A DNA stretch of 34,897 bases from Syntrophomonadaceae bacterium (GTDB lineage Bacteria > Bacillota > DSM-12270 > Thermacetogeniales > Thermacetogeniaceae): NCBI GenBank assembly GCA_012840405.1, contig DULM01000139.1, positions 1 through 34,897 of the forward strand. The letters are read 5' to 3'. Of this stretch, positions 30,201 through 34,897 are shown one piece after another. A program made the translations under genes and the position numbers. Numbering within the stretch: position 1 is the stretch's first letter; every line of letters starts with the position of its first letter. Under the pieces are notes generated by a model that worked only from the letters and a program-made list of their open reading frames with translations, was not told where the DNA came from and searched no databases.

Positions 30201-30857
30201 GTTTTTCAAAAATTCATTATCGCCAAAACGCTCTAAAATATCATGATTGGTTGAATAACCTAAGGCACGAAGCAATACAGTGACCGGGAGTTTGCGCGTC
30301 CGATCAATACGCACATGGACAGAATCATGAGCATCTGATTCCAACTCCAACCAGGCACCGCGATTAGGTATAATCGTTGCACTGTAAATCCGTTTACCAG
30401 ACGGGTCCGTGGCAGCGTGATAATAAACACCTGGTGAGCGCACCAACTGGCTGACCACAACCCTTTCCGCACCATTGATGATGAAGGTACCTTTACTTGT
30501 CATCAAGGGGAAATCCCCCATAAAAACATCCTGTTCCTTGATCTCACCGGTTTCCCGGTTAGTCAAACGCACCTTCACCCTCAGGGGTGCGGCATATGTA
30601 ACATCTCTTTCCTTGCACTCAGCAACAGAGTATTTTGGTTCTCCCAGCGAATAATCAATAAACTCCAGGCTCAAATTACCTGTAAAGTCCTGTATCGGGG
30701 ATACATCACGAAATGTTTCCCTCAAACCTTCCCTTAGAAACCAGTCATAAGATTGTCTCTGAATCTCAATAAGATTGGGCATCTCCAGAATTTCTTGAAT
30801 ACGCCCATAACTCCAACGCACTCTTTCTCCGACCTGAATCGGTTTTGGATTAGCCAT
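27297..30857 (-). CDS. rpoB: RNA polymerase subunit beta with long acidic tail
   Basis: The beta subunit forms half of the active-site cleft. The product is 1186 residues. The rifampicin region reads [20 protein letters not shown] then [18 protein letters not shown], with the usual sensitive residues. The [18 protein letters not shown] and [14 protein letters not shown] motifs are intact. The conserved body ends near [18 protein letters not shown] at about residue 1053. A 133-residue tail dominated by Asp and Glu follows (27300-27698), longer than the roughly 55-residue acidic end of Bacillus RpoB. ATG at 30857 is preferred to the adjacent GTG at 30860. The ribosome binding site (GGTGAG) is weak. 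Confidence 0.97.
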   Translation of the reverse strand: MANPKPIQVGERVRWSYGRIQEILEMPNLIEIQRQSYDWFLREGLRETFRDVSPIQDFTGNLSLEFIDYSLGEPKYSVAECKERDVTYAAPLRVKVRLTNRETGEIKEQDVFMGDFPLMTSKGTFIINGAERVVVSQLVRSPGVYYHAATDPSGKRIYSATIIPNRGAWLELESDAHDSVHVRIDRTRKLPVTVLLRALGYSTNHDILERFGDNEFLKNTLEKDSTQSMEEGLVEIYKRLRPGEPPTIESARALLEGLFFDARRYDLGQVGRYKLNKKLKLDDSHDSRCLTPEDIIAVIDYFLKLMNGEGTVDDIDHLGNRRLRSVGELLQNQFRIGLARMERVVRERMTIQDVDAVTPQALINIRPVVAAVKEFFGSSQLSQFMDQTNPLAELTHKRRLSALGPGGLSRERAGFEVRDVHHSHYGRMCPIETPEGPNIGLIGSLSTYARVNKYGFIETPYRKVDKEKGIVTDEIVYLTADTEDEYVIAQANAPLDEEGHFITSRVDARDGKDIVAVPPSQVDYMDVSPKQVVSVAAALIPFLENDDANRALMGANMQRQAVPLLRTDAPLVGTGIEYRVARDSGVVVTSEEAGVVERVTADEIRIKGDSGKVYTYHLTKFARSNQGTCINQKPIVWKGQRVKKDQVIADGPSTHGGELALGRNVLVAYMPWEGYNYEDAILISEKLVKEDLFTSIHIEEYECDARDTKLGPEEITRDIPNVGDEALKDLDERGIIRVGAEVRPGDILVGKVTPKGETELTAEERLLRAIFGEKAREVRDTSLRIPHGESGRVVDVKVFSRENGDELPPGVNKLVRVYVAQKRKISVGDKMAGRHGNKGVISRILPEEDMPFLPDGTPVEIVLNPLGVPSRMNIGQILECHLGRAAHEMGIYTASPVYDGAVEDDIMDTLERAGLPRDGKTVLYDGRTGEPYDNEITVGYIYMLKLAHLVDDKIHARSTGPYSLVTQQPLGGKAQFGGQRFGEMEVWALEACGAAYTLQEILTVKSDDVVGRVKTYEAIVKGENVPEPGVPESFKVLIKELQSLALDVRVLSESNEEVEIRDDEDDIGETARELELEDSGVTPSKASKKSSAVVDDEDNDQDDEEELPVEDIEEDSDAEETVPDDVFEYMGLEDYSSENGEISEDEEFAPMEDEDSISQSSRKLRFQATGNKTVSVLDETLDVEDE

Positions 30858-30931
30858 CACTCACCATCCCTTATCGTACTCGGTTTACTGTTACGTTTCT
30901 CCAATCAACCGAAAGCAGTGATGGTATCTAC

Positions 30932-30958
30932 ATTATACCCTTACCCAACAAGTTTCAA
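30932..30958 (-). promoter_or_regulatory. Possible second rpoB promoter within an inverted repeat
   Basis: A perfect TATAAT (30932-30937) stands 15 bases after TTGAAA (30953-30958). The -35 box overlaps one arm of a 9-bp inverted repeat, AACAAGTTT (30947-30955) and AAACTTGTT (30984-30992). The 15-base spacing is short, so activity is uncertain. The rest of the 146-base leader shows nothing else recognisable. Confidence 0.35.
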
Positions 30959-31009
30959 CCGCCCTTCTTTTCATAATCATGCCAAACTTGTTCCAATAGA
31001 CATTCTTAA

Positions 31010-31038
31010 AGAATATCATGGAAATAATTAATTGTCAA
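31010..31038 (-). promoter_or_regulatory. Main rpoBC promoter
   Basis: Minus-strand TTGACA (31033-31038), a 17-base spacer and TATTCT (31010-31015) form a near-consensus sigma-A promoter. Its -35 box starts a few bases after the T tract of the terminator that ends the rplJL transcript. Transcription would begin about 146 bases before rpoB. Confidence 0.8.
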
Positions 31039-31039
31039 C

Positions 31040-31088
31040 AAAAAAAACAAAAGGAGCCCTTTCAGGAACACATTTTGCAAAGGGCTCC
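31040..31088 (-). terminator. Rho-independent terminator after rplL
   Basis: A 10-bp perfect stem, GGAGCCCTTT/AAAGGGCTCC (31053-31062 and 31079-31088), with a 16-base loop, is followed on the minus strand by TTTTGTTTTTTTT. Between it and the rplL stop (31089-31182) I see nothing but AT-rich spacer. It should end the rplJL transcript and make rpoBC depend largely on its own promoter. Confidence 0.88.
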
Positions 31089-31182
31089 CTATCCTCCAGT
31101 TTTTTGATCATATGCATGCAACACTTATTTTTAAGAAAACACTTCTGTAAGCAGTGAAGAAAAACACTCTGATATTACGAAA

Positions 31183-31560
31183 CTAGCTGATTTCGACCTC
31201 TGCACCTACTTCGGTAAGTTTTGCCTTAATCTCCTCAGCTTCTTCCTTGCTTACATTTTCTTTAACTGGCTTCGGAGCATTGTCTACCAATTCTTTGGCT
31301 TCTTTTAGACCAAGCCCTGTAATCTCCCTTACAGCTTTGATAACTTTGATCTTCTCATTACCAACAGCCTTGAGAACCACATTAAACTCTGTTTTCTCTT
31401 CTTGAGCAGGTGCTTCAGCTGCCGCAACCGGACCAGCAGCCACAGCCACAGGAGCAGCGGCAGTTACACCGAATTCCTCTTCTATGGCTTTAACCAATTC
31501 TGCAAGCTCCAGAACAGTCATTCCCTTTACTGCTTCAATAATCTCTGCTACTTTACTCAT
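31183..31560 (-). CDS. rplL: 50S ribosomal protein L7/L12
   Basis: L7/L12 (bL12) forms the flexible stalk that recruits GTPase factors. The 125-residue protein has the N-terminal dimerisation domain, an Ala/Pro/Val-rich hinge at about residues 34-57 and the C-terminal domain with [21 protein letters not shown]. The ATG follows AAGGAGG, 48 bases after rplJ. Confidence 0.97.
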   Translation of the reverse strand: MSKVAEIIEAVKGMTVLELAELVKAIEEEFGVTAAAPVAVAAGPVAAAEAPAQEEKTEFNVVLKAVGNEKIKVIKAVREITGLGLKEAKELVDNAPKPVKENVSKEEAEEIKAKLTEVGAEVEIS

Positions 31561-31608
31561 TAAAAAAACCTCCTTAATATTTTAAAATAATTTTTTTGAA
31601 CTCATAGA

Positions 31609-32133
31609 TTAAGAAGCCTCTTTTTGCTCTTGAACAGCTTGTAAAGCATAGATTAGCTTTCTTATTGGGCCCTGCAGAACACTGCATAAATTGGTAAGGG
31701 GAGCATTAAACGCGCCCAGTACCTGGGAGAGCAGCACCTCTCTGCTCGGGAGATCAGCGAGGGTCTTTATCTCAGCAACCCCCATTAGCTTTCCCTCGAC
31801 AAGCCCTCCCTTGATCTCAAAATTTTTGTTCTTTTTCGCAAAATCCATCAAAACTTTAGCTGGAGCAACAGGATCTTCTAACCCGAAAGCAATAGCAGTG
31901 GGTCCGGTCAATAACTCATTGAGCCCTGAAAAGCCGCTGTTGTCAGCAGCAATTTTTGCCAATGTGTTTTTGACTACCTTATATTCCACACCAGCATCCC
32001 GGCAGGCTCTGCGCAAACTTGTAACATCCTCAACCGTGATGCCCCGATAATCGGCCAGAATCGCTGCTTTTGATGACTTCAATTTCTGTTCCAGTTCAGC
32101 AACGATTTCTTTTTTCTTCTCCAGGGTAAACAT
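31609..32133 (-). CDS. rplJ: 50S ribosomal protein L10
   Basis: L10 (uL10) anchors the L7/L12 stalk and, in complex with it, represses its own mRNA. The 174-residue protein has the YRGITVEDVTSLRRACRDAG and VVKNTLAKIA segments of the rRNA-binding domain. The C-terminal helix binds L12 dimers. The ATG follows AAAAAGGAGG directly behind the leader attenuator. Confidence 0.97.
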   Translation of the reverse strand: MFTLEKKKEIVAELEQKLKSSKAAILADYRGITVEDVTSLRRACRDAGVEYKVVKNTLAKIAADNSGFSGLNELLTGPTAIAFGLEDPVAPAKVLMDFAKKNKNFEIKGGLVEGKLMGVAEIKTLADLPSREVLLSQVLGAFNAPLTNLCSVLQGPIRKLIYALQAVQEQKEAS

Positions 32134-32148
32134 TTCACGCCTCCTTTT

Positions 32149-32183
32149 TAAAAAATAAGGCCCTCCGCAAACAGCAGAGGGCC
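32149..32183 (-). terminator. Attenuator hairpin in the L10 leader
   Basis: A 10-bp stem with one G-T pair, GGCCCTCTGC/GCGGAGGGCC (32159-32168 and 32174-32183), with loop TGTTT, is followed by TTATTTTTT. It sits immediately before the rplJ ribosome binding site, where it would end transcription prematurely when formed. Confidence 0.85.
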
Positions 32184-32262
32184 AGGATAATCCCTTGAAA
32201 ATCCTTCAACCTCGGTAGGCGTATACTTTAAGCCCTGCGGCACCTACTGTCTACGGTCACTT
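32149..32262 (-). ncRNA. L10 leader (ribosomal protein L10 autoregulatory RNA)
   Basis: The minus strand carries the recognisable L10 leader elements: GACCGTAGACAGTAGGTGC (32240-32258), then GGGCTTAAAG, then GCCTACCGAGGTT, whose CCTAC pairs with the earlier GTAGG. The attenuator hairpin completes the element. L10 with L12 binds this kink-turn RNA in other bacteria. Its placement directly after a promoter and before rplJ is as expected. Confidence 0.9.
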
Positions 32263-32266
32263 TTAT

Positions 32267-32295
32267 AGCATAGCAAAGTATTATTTTTAAGTCAA
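32267..32295 (-). promoter_or_regulatory. Promoter for the L10 leader and rplJL
   Basis: TTGACT (32290-32295), a 17-base spacer and TATGCT (32267-32272) lie on the minus strand. Transcription would begin near 32260, right at the 5' end of the L10 leader. The -35 box begins 8 bases after the rplA stop. Confidence 0.75.
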
Positions 32296-32302
32296 ATTAA
32301 TA

Positions 32303-32998
32303 TTAGCCTAAAGGCTTTACCGGATTTATTTTTACACCAGGACCCATGGTCGATGAAACAGTAATACTTCTAATGTACTGCCCCTTCGCAGCAGCAGGTC
32401 TGGCTTTGATCAAGGTCTCTATCAGGGTCGTATAGTTCTCCTTCAAGCTTTCCAATGAGAAAGACACCTTGCCAATAGGTGCATGGACAATACCTGTTTT
32501 ATCAGCGCGAAATTCGATCTTACCCGCTTTGATCTCCTTGACTGCTCTTTCAATATCAAAGGTTACTGTGCCGGTTTTCGGGTTAGGCATCATTCCACGG
32601 GGGCCCAGTATCTTACCAAGCCTCCCCACCATACTCATCATATCCGGGGTAGCCACTGCCACTTCAAAATCCAGCCACCCTTCCTGCACCTTTTGGACCA
32701 TTTCTTCGGCACCAACATAATCAGCTCCAGCATTAGCCGCTTCAGTAGCTTTATCACCCTTGGCAAACACAAGCACTTTCCTTGTCTTGCCCGTCCCGTG
32801 AGGAAGCACCACAGCTCCCCTCACCTGCTGATCTGCATGACGGGGGTCAATCCCCAGCCGTACAGAAACCTCAACAGTTTCATCGAAATTGGCAGGAGCA
32901 ATTTCCTTGATTAAATTTAATGCCTCATCGGGATCATACAAATGATTCCTATCGATCTTCTCAAGAGCATTTAAATATTTTTTACCTCTCTTTGGCAT
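32303..32998 (-). CDS. rplA: 50S ribosomal protein L1
   Basis: L1 (uL1) forms the mobile stalk that moves deacylated tRNA out of the E site and represses its own operon by binding mRNA. The 231-residue protein begins [20 protein letters not shown] and has [21 protein letters not shown] and the [12 protein letters not shown] end. ATG at 32998 follows AAAGGAGG. A possible L1 site lies in the gap before it. Confidence 0.97.
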   Translation of the reverse strand: MPKRGKKYLNALEKIDRNHLYDPDEALNLIKEIAPANFDETVEVSVRLGIDPRHADQQVRGAVVLPHGTGKTRKVLVFAKGDKATEAANAGADYVGAEEMVQKVQEGWLDFEVAVATPDMMSMVGRLGKILGPRGMMPNPKTGTVTFDIERAVKEIKAGKIEFRADKTGIVHAPIGKVSFSLESLKENYTTLIETLIKARPAAAKGQYIRSITVSSTMGPGVKINPVKPLG

Positions 32999-33020
32999 GA
33001 TTCATCCTCCTTTGTGGTTT

Positions 33021-33050
33021 AGCGGATCCAATCCTCCCACTGTCTGTCCC
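33021..33050 (-). promoter_or_regulatory. Candidate L1 autoregulatory binding site
   Basis: The 80-base gap between rplK and rplA holds GACAGACAGTGGGAGG on the minus strand. This resembles the L1-binding helix of 23S rRNA, which in E. coli reads GATAGGTGGGAGG. L1 mRNA sites copy that rRNA motif in other organisms. The full fold, including the opposite strand, was not established. Confidence 0.4.
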
Positions 33051-33078
33051 GGTTTATATCAAAAACAGGCGGGATAAC

Positions 33079-33507
33079 TTAATTCACAATTTCAATACCC
33101 ATACTGCGAGCTGTTCCCTCAATCATGCGCATAGCGGCTTCGATATCCATAGCATTGAGGTCCCGCATCTTCAGTTCAGCGATCTCCTTTACCTTAGCCC
33201 TCGATACCTTGCCAACCTTGCGCCGGTTTGGTTCACCGGAGGCAGTTTCCAGACCCGCAGCCTTTTTTAAAAGAACAGAAGCCGGCGGGGTTTTGGTAAT
33301 AAAACTAAAGGTACGGTCTTGGTAAATGAAGACCTCCACCGGAATGATCAAACCAGCATCCTTAGCTGTCCGCTCGTTAAACTCTTTGCAAAAGCCCATT
33401 ATGTTGACACCATGGGGGCCAAGTGCAGAACCAACCGGTGGTGCCGGTGTAGCTTTTCCGGCTTCTACCTGAAGCTTAACCTTGGCAATTACTTTTTTTG
33501 CAGCCAT
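33079..33507 (-). CDS. rplK: 50S ribosomal protein L11
   Basis: L11 (uL11) with its 23S target forms the GTPase-associated centre and the thiostrepton site. The 142-residue protein has [20 protein letters not shown], the [12 protein letters not shown] helix and the C-terminal RNA-binding segment [20 protein letters not shown]. The proline-rich thiostrepton-contact helix is intact. It starts at ATG behind AAAGGAG, 29 bases after nusG. Confidence 0.97.
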   Translation of the reverse strand: MAAKKVIAKVKLQVEAGKATPAPPVGSALGPHGVNIMGFCKEFNERTAKDAGLIIPVEVFIYQDRTFSFITKTPPASVLLKKAAGLETASGEPNRRKVGKVSRAKVKEIAELKMRDLNAMDIEAAMRMIEGTARSMGIEIVN

Positions 33508-33536
33508 GCTGGATACTCCTTTCTCTTATATTTCTT

Positions 33537-34061
33537 TTACAACTTCTCTACCTGTGTGAACTCCAGTTCAACCGGTGTCTCCCTACCAAACATGGATACT
33601 AACACCTTAAGTTTACTCTTCTCCGGATAAATCTCCTCAACAGTGCCGATAAAGTTCTCAAAGGGACCGGCAATTACCCGGACACTTTCACCGATATCAA
33701 GATCGATCTTGATCGGAGCTTCTGCCAGACCCATCTTGCGCATTATGTTTTGTACCTCTTCATCCCTTAATGGTATGGGTTTGCTCCCCGAACCCACAAA
33801 ACTGGTTACACCGGGTGTATTGCGCACAACATACCAGGAATCATCGGTCAAGATCATCTCGACTAAAACATAGCCTGGAAAAATCTTTTTCTTGTTGACA
33901 CGCCTTTTGCCGTCCTTGATCTCAATTTCATCTTCCATAGGAACAAGAACGCGAAAAATTTTGTCCTCCATATTCATGGAGGCAACCCTTTTCTCCAAAT
34001 TTGCTTTTACCTTGTTTTCATAACCAGAATAAGTATGAATCACAAACCATTTCTTTTCCAT
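33537..34061 (-). CDS. nusG: Transcription termination/antitermination protein NusG
   Basis: NusG binds RNA polymerase to control pausing and links it to the ribosome through S10. The 174-residue protein has an NGN domain (about 1-115) with WFVIHTYSGYENKVKANLE and FPGYVLVEM, and a KOW domain with VIAGPFENFIGTVEEI. The ATG at 34061 has only a weak ribosome binding site; GGGAGG lies 25-30 bases upstream, and no in-frame alternative start exists in between. Confidence 0.96.
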   Translation of the reverse strand: MEKKWFVIHTYSGYENKVKANLEKRVASMNMEDKIFRVLVPMEDEIEIKDGKRRVNKKKIFPGYVLVEMILTDDSWYVVRNTPGVTSFVGSGSKPIPLRDEEVQNIMRKMGLAEAPIKIDLDIGESVRVIAGPFENFIGTVEEIYPEKSKLKVLVSMFGRETPVELEFTQVEKL

Positions 34062-34119
34062 AAAGTAAGGGACCTGCTGGCCCCCACCTCCCTGGTATGT
34101 TTACTTAAGCTGAACCCTT

Positions 34120-34629
34120 TTATAGATTCAGCAGCAAATTAATCAAAGCACTCAAAGCAGTGTCAGCGATCCAAATCATAGCAGCCACAAGAACTACCGA
34201 TGAAATTACTACCATAGTATAAACAGCAATTTCTCTCCGGCCGGGCCAGTGCACTTTTTTCAGTTCGCCCCATGCACTCTGAAAAAACTTAACTGTGGCC
34301 TGAAAAGGCTTTCTTTTAGGTTTACCACTTTCCCTGGTGCGCGGGGTTCGTTTTGTTTTTTGTTCTAAAGCTTTCTTCTTATCGGCAGCACTCTTCTTCA
34401 CTTCCGCACTTTCAGCAGTTCCTTTATCTTCTACCTTCGCCTGAGCATTTGGCTTGATCAAGCGTAAAAGGGAATGTGGTTTTTTTTCAGCGGCAGGTGT
34501 GGCTTCTACCAAGCTCTGATCCTGCTCCTGTTTTACTTCTGCTGATGCGGCCTTTTTTGAGCGTGCCCTGCCACCCTTTTTGGCCTTTGCTGCACCGGGT
34601 TTTTTGGCCAACTGGCTCACATCCTTCAT
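34120..34629 (-). CDS. secE: Preprotein translocase subunit SecE with long charged N-terminus
   Basis: SecE clamps SecY in the membrane. The conserved part is only the last 60 residues: FFQSAWGELKKVHWPGRRE at about 115-133, then one membrane span at about 134-158. The first 110 residues are low-complexity, rich in Lys, Ala, Glu and Gln with no predicted structure, whereas many Gram-positive SecE proteins total 60-75 residues. No internal methionine or other obvious start exists near the conserved domain, so the extension appears to be translated. The ATG at 34629 lies 11 bases after rpmG with a weak GGCAGG site. Confidence 0.92.
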   Translation of the reverse strand: MKDVSQLAKKPGAAKAKKGGRARSKKAASAEVKQEQDQSLVEATPAAEKKPHSLLRLIKPNAQAKVEDKGTAESAEVKKSAADKKKALEQKTKRTPRTRESGKPKRKPFQATVKFFQSAWGELKKVHWPGRREIAVYTMVVISSVVLVAAMIWIADTALSALINLLLNL

Positions 34630-34640
34630 CCTGCCACCAT

Positions 34641-34790
34641 TTATTTAGTTTCACGGTGAACAGTTTGTTTTTTACATTTAGGGCAATATTTTTTTAACTC
34701 CAACCGCTCAGGGTTGTTTTTTTTGTTTTTCTCTGTTGTATAATTGCGGCTTTTGCAATCAGTACATGCCAAAGTCACACCTACTCGCAC
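34641..34790 (-). CDS. rpmG: 50S ribosomal protein L33, zinc form
   Basis: A 49-residue protein beginning [20 protein letters not shown], with zinc ligands C9, C12, C36 and C39 of the C+ form of bL33. It ends [13 protein letters not shown] at 34790 follows AGGAGGTG at 6 bases. Its place ahead of secE-nusG is the rule in Firmicutes. Confidence 0.96.
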   Translation of the reverse strand: MRVGVTLACTDCKSRNYTTEKNKKNNPERLELKKYCPKCKKQTVHRETK

Positions 34791-34859
34791 TATAGCCACC
34801 TCCTACTGCCTCAACAACAAAAAATAGTGCCAAATACAGCCATAAAAAGTACCTGTTAT

Positions 34860-34889
34860 ACTTTAGCATAGTCCCCTATTCCCTGTCAA
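34860..34889 (-). promoter_or_regulatory. Probable promoter for rpmG-secE-nusG-rplKA
   Basis: Minus-strand TTGACA (34884-34889) is followed after 18 bases by TAAAGT (34860-34865), with TATAAC overlapping slightly downstream. The leader to rpmG is about 65 bases. The -10 box is imperfect and the window ends just upstream. Confidence 0.55.
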
Positions 34890-34897
34890 TAAAAAAG

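Overview
The window is a core-genome stretch of a Gram-positive bacterium of the class Clostridia. It carries the near-complete rplKAJL-rpoBC-str-S10-spc-alpha supercluster. Every recognisable gene lies on the minus strand, so transcription runs from the right edge (34.8 kb) to the left. Points favouring Clostridia are the short SecY and RpoB/RpoC cores, the zinc (four-cysteine) forms of S14, S4, L33, L36 and adenylate kinase, an L7Ae-like protein between rpoC and rpsL, a KOW-domain protein between map and infA, and strong AAGGAGG ribosome binding sites. EF-Tu carries a four-cysteine insert that I recall from the Desulfotomaculum/Peptococcaceae side of the class. The genus cannot be fixed from the sequence alone.

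Right to left: rpmG-secE-nusG-rplK-rplA (34.8-32.3 kb) follow a TTGACA promoter. A second promoter and a textbook L10 leader with an attenuator precede rplJ-rplL (32.3-31.2 kb). An intrinsic terminator then abuts a consensus promoter for rpoB-rpoC (31.1-23.7 kb). A further promoter opens the str block (L7Ae-like gene, rpsL, rpsG, fusA, tuf; 23.6-18.9 kb). This runs with short gaps or overlaps into the S10 block (rpsJ to rpsQ), the spc block (rplN to secY, adk, map, KOW protein, infA, rpmJ) and the alpha block (rpsM, rpsK, rpsD, rpoA, rplQ), then truA, rplM and rpsI. A strong terminator after rpsI (about 1.9 kb) closes the cluster. Together these genes supply much of the ribosome, the RNA polymerase core, two elongation factors, IF-1, the SecYE translocon core, N-terminal methionine removal and ADP/AMP balance.

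The last 1.9 kb (1-1900) is different: AT-rich, accessory and apparently rearranged. It holds a P-loop kinase-like gene, a fragment of a DUF6544-like gene, a small XRE-family regulator and a small DUF3796-like membrane protein under a promoter overlapped by a palindromic operator. Two near-identical 56-bp direct repeats flank the regulator/membrane-protein segment, and the broken gene ends inside one of them.

No clearly new system is evident. The most interesting points are: the absence of rpmD (L30) from its usual place; the absence of the ecfA1-ecfA2-ecfT genes between rplQ and truA; the EF-Tu cysteine insert; a 133-residue acidic RpoB tail; a 110-residue charged SecE extension; several TTG starts in highly expressed genes; a candidate L1 autoregulatory site; and the repeat-flanked accessory segment.
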